From Pseudomonadota bacterium (GTDB taxonomy: Bacteria; Desulfobacterota; Desulfovibrionia; Desulfovibrionales; Desulfovibrionaceae), in NCBI GenBank assembly GCA_023426275.1, contig JAFABC010000284.1:1-11253 (forward strand): DNA of 11,253 nt, given 5' to 3'. The notes beneath the pieces were generated by a model. That model had not been told where the DNA came from. It saw only the letters and a program-made list of their open reading frames with translations, and did no database searches. Numbering within the stretch: the stretch's first letter is position 1; each line of letters begins with the position of its first letter. Positions 5,803 through 11,253 of the stretch are shown here, one piece after another. A program made the translations under genes and the position numbers.

Positions 5803-5826
5803 AAAAAAAAATCACCCGGCCGGGTG
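5803..5826 (-). terminator. Intrinsic terminator overlapping the thiD stop codon
   Basis: The perfect palindrome CACCCGGCCGGGTG (5826-5813) is followed on the minus strand by A and nine T-rich positions (A-run on plus at 5803-5811). The thiD TGA (5814-5812) begins in the last bases of the stem, so the terminator is built from the codons for the last residues. It closes the dnaX-to-thiD transcript. Confidence 0.85.
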
Positions 5827-6642
5827 TTCCCGCGTCAGCGCCAGAAACGGCGCCAGATGGTTGACCGGTCCCTGGCCGCCCCCCAGCTCCCAGGACGTTT
5901 CCAGGGCCAGTTGCAGATAATCCCGACCGGCCAGGACCGCGTCTTCCAGCGGTTTGCCCAGGGCCAGATGGGCGGCAATGGCCGCCGACAGGGTGCAGCC
6001 CGTGCCGTGGTTGTTTTTGGTGTCCACCCGGGGCCGAACATATTCCCGGACAGCGCCACCGGGCGTGACGAGCAGGTCCGTGACGTGCGACCCCGCCGTG
6101 GTCGCGTCGAAATGGCCGCCCTTGAGCAGCACGGCGCGCGCGCCCTTGTCGAGCAGCCGGCGGCCGGCTTCCACGGCCTCCTGGCGCGTGGTCACGGCCA
6201 TGCCGGCCAGCGCCTCCGCCTCAAGCCGGTTCGGGGTGAGCAGATCGGCCAACGGCAGCATCCGGGCGATCAGGGCGTCCATGGCCTCGGGCTGGAGCAG
6301 CCGGCCGCCGGACTGGGCCACGCACACCGGATCGACCACCAGCGGAAAGGCCTTGGCGGCAAGGCCGTCGGCCACGGCCTCGATGATCGGCGCGGAAAAA
6401 AGCATGCCGGTTTTGGCCGCCCGGATGGGGAAATCGTCCAGCACCACCTGCAGCTGTCTGGCCACGAATGCCGGGGACGGCGCTTCGATGGCGGCCACGG
6501 TCCTGGTATTCTGGGCCGTCAGGGCGGTGATGACCGACAGGCCGTAACAGCCCTGCATCATAAAGGTCTTGAGGTCGGCCTGGATGCCGGCCCCACCGCC
6601 GCTATCCGATCCGGCCACCGTCAGCACGCATGGTGGATGCAT
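5812..6642 (-). CDS. thiD: Hydroxymethylpyrimidine / phosphomethylpyrimidine kinase ThiD
   Basis: This 276-aa cytoplasmic ribokinase-fold enzyme phosphorylates HMP and HMP-phosphate to HMP-diphosphate for thiamine synthesis. It has the substrate-binding N-terminal motif GSDSGGGAGIQAD (11-23), DPVCVAQSGG (104-113), TPNRLEAEAL (136-145) and the anion-hole/catalytic region NHGTGCTLSA (211-220, Cys216). It ends with the ThiD-type GQGPVNHL (256-263). The length is typical of a stand-alone ThiD with no ThiE or ThiN fusion. The ATG at 6642 follows an AGGGGAGGGG ribosome site and lies 10 bp after the membrane-protein stop. A pyridoxine-kinase-like activity is the main alternative in this superfamily. 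No TPP riboswitch precedes it and no other thiamine gene is near, so it rides in a DNA-repair operon. Confidence 0.93.
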   Translation of the reverse strand: MHPPCVLTVAGSDSGGGAGIQADLKTFMMQGCYGLSVITALTAQNTRTVAAIEAPSPAFVARQLQVVLDDFPIRAAKTGMLFSAPIIEAVADGLAAKAFPLVVDPVCVAQSGGRLLQPEAMDALIARMLPLADLLTPNRLEAEALAGMAVTTRQEAVEAGRRLLDKGARAVLLKGGHFDATTAGSHVTDLLVTPGGAVREYVRPRVDTKNNHGTGCTLSAAIAAHLALGKPLEDAVLAGRDYLQLALETSWELGGGQGPVNHLAPFLALTREHPAG

Positions 6643-6652
6643 GTCCCCTCCC

Positions 6653-7618
6653 CTACCCGGCTTCTTCCAGGGATTCCTCGCTCGCGCGGATTTTGCGCAA
6701 GGTCAGCCCGCTTTTCCCCAGCACGAGCAGGCCGGCCAGGGTGACGGGAATGTATTGCACCATATGCAACACCAGCCCGGCCGCCAAGGCCTGGGACCGA
6801 TCCACGCCGAAAAGCCCGAGCGAGAACACCACGGCCGCTTCGAACACGCCAAGCGCCCCCGGCGAGGACGGCATGGCCATGCCCAGGGAGGAAATCACGA
6901 ACACCGCGGCCACATGGCCCCAGGACAGCTGCATCTTGGCCACCCACAGCAGCACCAGGAAGGTCGAGCTGGCGTAGCAGATCCAGCAGGCCGCGGTATA
7001 CAGGCCAAGCAGAATCATAAAGCCCGGCGTCACGCCGTGCAGCACCTGCAACTTGAGCTCGGCCAAAAACTCGGCCAGCCGGTTCGACGGCATCTTGTCG
7101 ATGATGCGGCCGACAAAATCCGGGTAGCTCCGCACCACCCACAAGGCCACCCAGATGCCACCCACGGCCGCGGCCAGGGGGACGAAGGCCATTTTGAGCT
7201 TGAAATGAAAGGCCACCACAAGACCCATGGCCAGGATGGCATTCAGGTCGAAGAAGCGCTCCCAAAAAACCATGGTGATGCTGCGCGACAGGGAGAAGTG
7301 ACACTCCCGGCGCAGATAGAAAGCCTTGGCCAGTTCGCCGAGCTTGGCCGGCACGATGTTGTTGACGGCCATGGCCATCAAAAAGGCCTTGAAGCACAGC
7401 CAGTTGCCCGCTTTGAAATCGGAGAGGAAATTGAGCCGCAAGGCCATGATGGCGTAGCCGACAAAGGAAAGGGCCGTGGTCCAAAAAAGGGCCATGTCGT
7501 CATACAGGAGCAGGGTGTGCCACAGCTGGCCGAAATCGATGCCCCAGAAGGCGTAGACCAGACAGCCGCCGACCAGAATCAGACGCGCCAGGAACCCGGC
7601 GGTTTTTCTCAGCACCAT
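6653..7618 (-). CDS. UPF0104 / LPG-synthase-TM-type integral membrane protein
   Basis: This 321-aa polytopic membrane protein has about eight hydrophobic helices. It matches the family of the transmembrane half of lysylphosphatidylglycerol synthase (YbhN, AglD-associated proteins; putative lipid flippases). The diagnostic blocks are NNIVPAKLGELAKAFYLRRE (86-105), WERFFD (119-124) and MPSSPGALGVFEAA (249-262). The cytoplasmic aminoacyl-transferase domain of MprF is absent, so a lysyl-PG synthase role is not supported. The ATG at 7618 is chosen; a TTG at 7633 would add five residues. The ribosome site (GGGACGG) is weak. It sits 45 bp after recD2 and 10 bp before thiD, so it is probably co-transcribed. 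Substrate and function are unknown. Confidence 0.82.
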   Translation of the reverse strand: MVLRKTAGFLARLILVGGCLVYAFWGIDFGQLWHTLLLYDDMALFWTTALSFVGYAIMALRLNFLSDFKAGNWLCFKAFLMAMAVNNIVPAKLGELAKAFYLRRECHFSLSRSITMVFWERFFDLNAILAMGLVVAFHFKLKMAFVPLAAAVGGIWVALWVVRSYPDFVGRIIDKMPSNRLAEFLAELKLQVLHGVTPGFMILLGLYTAACWICYASSTFLVLLWVAKMQLSWGHVAAVFVISSLGMAMPSSPGALGVFEAAVVFSLGLFGVDRSQALAAGLVLHMVQYIPVTLAGLLVLGKSGLTLRKIRASEESLEEAG

Positions 7619-7663
7619 GACCGACCGTCCCAAACCGGAGCCGGGCGCTGTCCGGCTCGTTTT

Positions 7664-9856
7664 CTACAGCGCATTGAAAAGCTCCCGAAGCCGATGGTTG
7701 AGATTGGTGTAGCGGCGATCGCCGCCGGCGTTGCGCAGCCCCAGGTGCAACGCGCGCCGGCCGCCAATGATGACGGCCAGCTTCTTGGCCCGGGTCAGGG
7801 CCGTATAAATCAGGTTGCGGCGCAACATGACGTAATGCTGTGTCAATATGGGTACGACCACGGCCGGATATTCACTGCCCTGGGATTTATGGATGCTGAT
7901 GGCATAGGCCAGGGCCAGTTCGTCGAGTTCGGTGCGGTCGTAGGCCACCGTGCGGCCGTCAAAGGAAACAAGCACCTCGCCTTCCTCGACATCGACGTCC
8001 ACGATATGACCCAGGTCGCCGTTGAACACGTCTTTTTCATAATCGTTTTTCGTCTGCAACACCCGGTCGCCCCGCCGAAACCGGAGCATGCCCCGGGCGA
8101 CCTCGGGACCGGTCGGGTTGAGCCGGGCACGCAGGGCCTCGTTGAGCGCCCGGGTGCCGGCCTCGCCCTTGTGCATGGGCGAGAGCACCTGGACGTCGCG
8201 CATGGGATCGAGCCCGTAGACGCAGGGCATCCGGTCGCACACGAGGTTGACGATCATCTCCCGGACCGTGGCCGGGTCGTCCTGCTCCACCCAGAAAAAA
8301 TCCGCCTCCGGCGCCGGCTTGGCCGACTGCTCGGGAAGCTGCCCCTGGTTGACGCGGTGGGCGTTGACCACGATCATGCTCTCTCTGGCCTGTCGAAAGA
8401 TCCGGGTCAGGCGGGCGCTGCCCACGGCCTGACTGTCGAGCACGTCGGCCAGCACGTTGCCGGCCCCGACCGAAGGCAACTGGTCCGCGTCGCCAACGAG
8501 AATGAGGCGGGCCGTGGCCGGCAGGGCGCGCAACATGTGGGCGCACAGCCGGGCGTCGAGCATGCTGACTTCGTCCACCAGCAACACGTCGGCCTTGAGC
8601 TTGTTGTCCTCGCACAGGGCGAACGTGCCGTCGGGCGCGGACTGGAGCAGGCGGTGCAACGTGGCAGCCTGAAAGCCCGTGGCCTCGGCCAGCCGTTTGG
8701 CCGCCCGGCCGGTGGGCGCGGCAAGTTTGACTTTTAGCGACAACTTGTCAAGGGCGGCCACCACCATACGGGTGATGGTGGTCTTGCCGGTGCCCGGACC
8801 ACCGGTGATGACGAACACCTTCTCGGCGCAGGCGTCCACGGCCGCCTGCCGCTGCTCGGGCGAAAGCTGGATGCGGGCCTCGGATTCGAGGGCCGGCAGG
8901 AGCTTTTCCACCTTGCCGCGCAGATTGGCCCCGGGATGGGTGGCCAGATCGTGCAGCCGTTTGGCGATCTCGACTTCCAGGGCGTAATTGTGGCGCAGGT
9001 AGACGGCCGCCTCGATCCCCTGGGCCGGCAGGGGCTCGACCCGGACCCGCTTGAGGGCGTCGAGCTGTTCGAGCGCTTCGTCCAGCTGTTCCAGGGGCAC
9101 CCCTTCGACCATGGCCGCCGTTTTTTCAAACAGCAGATCGCGCGGCACGAACAGGTGGCCCTGCTCGCTCATGGAAAAGAGCACGAAGACCAGGGCGGCC
9201 TGCAGCCGTTCGGGGCTGTCCGGGGCAAAGCCCAGGCGCAGGGCCATGGCGTCGGCGGTCTTGAAGGCGATGCCGCGAATCTCGTAGGCCAGCTCGTAGG
9301 GATTGGCCCGGATGCGCGCTTCGGCCGCGTTGCCGTAGAGCTTGAAAATCTTGCCGGCGTGGGTGGTGGCGATCTCGTGGGTCTGCAAAAAAAGCATCAA
9401 CGAGCGCACCTCGTGCTGGGCGTTCCACGAGGCCACGATCTCCTTGAGCTTTTTCTTGCCAAGCCCCTCGACGGCCAACAATTTTTCCGGTTCGGTGTCG
9501 AGAATCTCCAGCACCTTTTCGCCAAAGGCGTCCACCATGCGCGTGGCCAGCACGCCGCCGACGCCCTTGATCATGCCCGAGGCCAGATAGCGGCGGATGC
9601 CGTTGACCGTGGCCGGCATCTCCCGGGAGTGCGTTTCCACCTGGAACTGGCGGCCGTATTTGGGATGGGTCGTCCAGGCCCCGGTCAGACGCAGCATCTC
9701 CCCGGGCGTGACCTTGGGCAGATGGCCGACGATGGCGAACGGACCGGGCTCGTTTTTGGCCAACACCTTGGCGATGAGGTAGTTCGTCTCCGCGTTGAAA
9801 AAGGTGACCGATTGCACCTCGACGGAGAGTTCGGTTGTCGTCGCCGCGTCGGCCAT
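7664..9856 (-). CDS. recD2: RecD2-type ATP-dependent 5'-3' DNA helicase
   Basis: This 730-aa SF1B helicase is of the RecD2/YrrC class, which acts without RecB and RecC. It has an N-terminal OB-like region (about 1-90), helix-hairpin-helix repeats (about 90-145, including VEGLGKKKLKEI), and then the helicase core. Core motifs are I TGGPGTGKTT (351-360), Ia PTGRAAKRLAE (381-391), II VDEVSM (427-432), III GDADQLPSVGAG (455-466), IV RIFRQA (485-490), V SIHKSQGSEYP (654-664) and VI LIYTALTRAKK (682-692). The SH3-like insertion region around 590-645 is present. It lacks no catalytic motif. The ATG at 9856 follows the recR stop by 13 bp with a modest AGAAGAG ribosome site. Placement after recR suggests a joint role in recombination or replication-fork repair. 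Confidence 0.95.
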   Translation of the reverse strand: MADAATTTELSVEVQSVTFFNAETNYLIAKVLAKNEPGPFAIVGHLPKVTPGEMLRLTGAWTTHPKYGRQFQVETHSREMPATVNGIRRYLASGMIKGVGGVLATRMVDAFGEKVLEILDTEPEKLLAVEGLGKKKLKEIVASWNAQHEVRSLMLFLQTHEIATTHAGKIFKLYGNAAEARIRANPYELAYEIRGIAFKTADAMALRLGFAPDSPERLQAALVFVLFSMSEQGHLFVPRDLLFEKTAAMVEGVPLEQLDEALEQLDALKRVRVEPLPAQGIEAAVYLRHNYALEVEIAKRLHDLATHPGANLRGKVEKLLPALESEARIQLSPEQRQAAVDACAEKVFVITGGPGTGKTTITRMVVAALDKLSLKVKLAAPTGRAAKRLAEATGFQAATLHRLLQSAPDGTFALCEDNKLKADVLLVDEVSMLDARLCAHMLRALPATARLILVGDADQLPSVGAGNVLADVLDSQAVGSARLTRIFRQARESMIVVNAHRVNQGQLPEQSAKPAPEADFFWVEQDDPATVREMIVNLVCDRMPCVYGLDPMRDVQVLSPMHKGEAGTRALNEALRARLNPTGPEVARGMLRFRRGDRVLQTKNDYEKDVFNGDLGHIVDVDVEEGEVLVSFDGRTVAYDRTELDELALAYAISIHKSQGSEYPAVVVPILTQHYVMLRRNLIYTALTRAKKLAVIIGGRRALHLGLRNAGGDRRYTNLNHRLRELFNAL

Positions 9857-9869
9857 GCCGGGTGCTCTT

Positions 9870-10484
9870 CTAGATGTCCTGGCGATAGCGCAGGGATTGG
9901 GACAAGGTTTCCTTGTCGACGTATTTGACTTCGGTCCCCAGGGGTATCCCCTGGGCCAGCCGGGTCAGGCGCACCTGCGGAAATTCCCGGGCCAACAGAT
10001 TCTTGATATGCGAGGCCGTGGATTCGGCGGCCAGGGTCGCGCCCAGGGCCAGGATGCATTCGCGCACCACGCCCTCGGCCAACCGGGCCCGCAGGACGTC
10101 GAGACGCAACTGGCCGGGCGTGACGCCCTCCAGGGGGTCGAGCAGCCCGCCGAGCACGAGGTAATAGCCGGCAAACTGCGCCGTTTCCTCCAGCAGCATG
10201 ACGGAGTCCCACTGGGCCACGATGCACAGCTGCTCCGGGGCGCGCGTCGGATCGGCGCAGACCGGGCAAAGCGGGGTCTCGGACAGCCCGCCGCAGCGCG
10301 AACACAGGCACAGCCGCTCACGCAGCCGCAAGATGGCCTCGCCCAGGCTTTCGGCCCGGCCGCGCGGCCACTCCAGGAGGGTCATGGCCACCTTGAGGGC
10401 CGATTTGGGGCCAAGTCCCGGCAGCCGGGACAACTGTTCGACCAGCTCCACCAGAGGAGCCGGCAATGTCGTTTGCGCCGCCAT
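9870..10484 (-). CDS. recR: Recombination mediator RecR
   Basis: This 204-aa ring-forming partner of RecF/RecO helps load RecA at gaps. It has a helix-hairpin-helix at LSRLPGLGPKSALKVA (18-33), a four-Cys zinc site C61-C64 / C73-C76, a Toprim domain (about 86-170), and the C-terminal GIPLGTEVKYVDKETLSQSL (179-198). The Toprim acidic residues are altered compared with E. coli RecR: VVESPAD aligns with IVAQWDS (88-94), and NPTVEGEATA aligns with GATLAAESTA (148-157). RecR Toprim is not catalytic, so function may be retained. The ATG at 10484 follows GGAAG by 5 nt. It lies 92 bp after ybaB across two hairpins. Confidence 0.95.
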   Translation of the reverse strand: MAAQTTLPAPLVELVEQLSRLPGLGPKSALKVAMTLLEWPRGRAESLGEAILRLRERLCLCSRCGGLSETPLCPVCADPTRAPEQLCIVAQWDSVMLLEETAQFAGYYLVLGGLLDPLEGVTPGQLRLDVLRARLAEGVVRECILALGATLAAESTASHIKNLLAREFPQVRLTRLAQGIPLGTEVKYVDKETLSQSLRYRQDI

Positions 10485-10514
10485 GTCGCTTCCGCCTGCA
10501 TCCCACGAAAATTG

Positions 10515-10556
10515 CCCGCGCCACGCGGGAGCCGGGGGAAGCGGACTTCCCCCGGC
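10515..10556 (-). terminator. Tandem GC hairpins between ybaB and recR
   Basis: On the minus strand an 11-bp perfect stem (GCCGGGGGAAG / CTTCCCCCGGC, 4-nt loop, 10556-10531) is followed after one base pair of spacing by a 6-bp stem (CCCGCG / CGCGGG, 3-nt loop, 10529-10515), then CAATTTTC. The short U-stretch makes it a possible weak or partial terminator. Alternatively it could be an RNA-stabilising or processing structure between ybaB and recR. Confidence 0.45.
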
Positions 10557-10576
10557 GACTCGGGACCGTCTCCGGG

Positions 10577-10888
10577 TTAGAACAGTCCCGGCATCTTGAT
10601 GCCGCCGGTAACCTGCCCCATCTCGGCCTCCATCATGGCCTTGGCCTTTTTGAGACCGTCATTGACGGCGGCCAGGATCAGGTCCTGGAGCATCTCCACG
10701 TCCTCGGGGTCCACGACGGTCTTGTCGATGACCAAGGATTTGAGCTCGTTGGAGCCGGACACCACGGCCGTGACCATGCCGCCGCCGGCACTTCCCTCGA
10801 CGGTACGAACCTCAAGCTCCTCTTGAAGTTTCGTCATTTTCTTTTGCATGATCTGGGCTTGGCGCACCAGTTCGTTCATGCCCTTCAT
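10577..10888 (-). CDS. ybaB: YbaB/EbfC nucleoid-associated protein
   Basis: This 103-aa DNA-binding protein of the YbaB/EbfC family forms tweezer-like homodimers that bind DNA. It shows the family order: a helical N-terminus (NELVRQAQIMQKKMTKLQEEL), a central beta section with GSAGGGMVTAVVSG (32-45) and LKSLVIDKTVVDPED, and a C-terminal helix (LQDLILAAVNDGLKKAKAMMEAEM) ending in TGGIKMPGLF. The length is normal. The ATG at 10888 follows GGAGG by 7 nt. It starts 21 bp after dnaX and precedes recR, the order conserved in many bacteria. Confidence 0.95.
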   Translation of the reverse strand: MKGMNELVRQAQIMQKKMTKLQEELEVRTVEGSAGGGMVTAVVSGSNELKSLVIDKTVVDPEDVEMLQDLILAAVNDGLKKAKAMMEAEMGQVTGGIKMPGLF

Positions 10889-10909
10889 GGGTGTTCCTCC
10901 GGGCCCGCC

Positions 10910-11253
10910 CTAGCGGGGTTTGCGTTCGATGATCTCGGCGTCGAAGGTCGAAACGGCCTGACGCACCTCGGGGCGGTCGTCGATGTATTGCTTGAGGGCT
11001 TCGGGCGACATGTGGTCGCCGCCTCCCTGCGCGCCAGCCTCCACAACGACGTCGACGCCCTCGCCGAAATAGGCGGCGGCCAGCGCCCGCAGTTGGGTCA
11101 GCTTATCCGGCCGGGCCAGCTGATTGACGTGAAAGGTGTTGGCGCACGACAGGCGCAGCCGGCCCGGTTCCGGCTCGGCCTCGAAAACGCCCTTGGCCTG
11201 CTTGAGCCCGATGATGCCGCCTTCCTTGGAAGCGAAACGCCGAAAACCCTCCC
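10910..11253 (-). CDS. dnaX: DnaX (DNA polymerase III gamma/tau), C-terminal part, truncated by the window edge
   Basis: An open frame enters from the right edge and runs for 113 codons to TAG (10912-10910), with no start inside. The translated segment (from EGFRRFASKEGGIIGLKQAKG to FDAEIIERKPR) has the alpha/beta character of a gamma/tau C-terminal domain and ends in a basic tail. It has no AAA+ motifs, which would lie upstream. Identification rests mainly on position, immediately before ybaB and recR, plus the general resemblance. The product would be the clamp-loader ATPase subunit. The end of the gene is intact; the 5' part is outside the window. Confidence 0.78.
   Translation of the reverse strand, partial: EGFRRFASKEGGIIGLKQAKGVFEAEPEPGRLRLSCANTFHVNQLARPDKLTQLRALAAAYFGEGVDVVVEAGAQGGGDHMSPEALKQYIDDRPEVRQAVSTFDAEIIERKPR

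Noticed and set aside
6643..6652. TPP riboswitch upstream of thiD
   Set aside because: Only 10 bp separate thiD from the upstream stop codon, so there is no room for a leader RNA.
5473..6744. Plus-strand open frame through the tRNA and thiD
   Set aside because: It reads across a tRNA gene and two terminators, so it cannot be a real gene.
6569..8737. 722-codon plus-strand open frame opposite thiD, the membrane protein and recD2
   Set aside because: It spans three well-supported minus-strand genes, has a Gln/His/Gly-biased composition with no domain, and arises from GC-rich third positions.
8936..9928. Plus-strand open frame opposite recD2 and recR
   Set aside because: Same antisense-shadow character; the minus-strand RecD2 and RecR motifs are unmistakable.
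1..11253. CRISPR array, insertion sequence, integrase or phage genes
   Set aside because: No regularly spaced repeats, terminal inverted repeats with a transposase, or recombinase motifs were found; all genes run in one direction with housekeeping character.

Overview
The window is high-GC DNA in which every supportable gene lies on the minus strand. The gene content and protein sequences suggest a sulfate-reducing deltaproteobacterium of the Desulfovibrio / Solidesulfovibrio type. That assignment is inference: no rRNA or sulfate-reduction gene is present. Read in the direction of transcription, the window runs from position 11253 down to 1.

Region 1 (11253-5803) is a long DNA-maintenance operon. 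The 3' end of dnaX (clamp-loader gamma/tau) is followed by ybaB/ebfC, recR, recD2, a UPF0104-type integral membrane protein and thiD. The dnaX-ybaB-recR order is a classic bacterial block. recD2 follows recR after 13 bp, and the last two genes are also closely spaced. The operon ends in a terminator whose stem contains the thiD stop codon. A tandem pair of GC-rich hairpins separates ybaB from recR and may tune or stop transcription there.

Region 2 (5780-5589) is a stand-alone tRNA-Leu(UAG) unit. It has its own plausible -35/-10 promoter, an encoded CCA and a very strong intrinsic terminator.

Region 3 (5579-3915) holds an ADP-ribosylglycohydrolase-family gene with atypical metal-site motifs. 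It is followed by a possible small single-span membrane ORF and two small unrecognised ORFs. The two small ORFs share one reading frame, separated only by an in-frame TAG. Overlapping, mutually exclusive hairpins precede them.

Region 4 (3756-2471) holds a membrane acyltransferase (acyltransferase family 3), a 150-bp AT-rich intergenic stretch with a perfect 14-bp palindrome, and a single-domain response regulator.

Region 5 (1982-1) is a two-gene sufC-sufB Fe-S cluster assembly unit with a strong GC hairpin after sufB. SufB is short and has Leu where canonical SufB has its key C-terminal Cys. SufC has an insertion before its H-loop and a cysteine-rich C-terminus. Together these resemble a minimal SufBC system rather than the full SufBCDSE pathway.

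I found no mobile element, CRISPR array, prophage or obvious new defence island. The best leads are the unusual sufCB pair, the small-ORF cluster around 4636-3915, the divergent RecR Toprim domain and the intercistronic hairpins.
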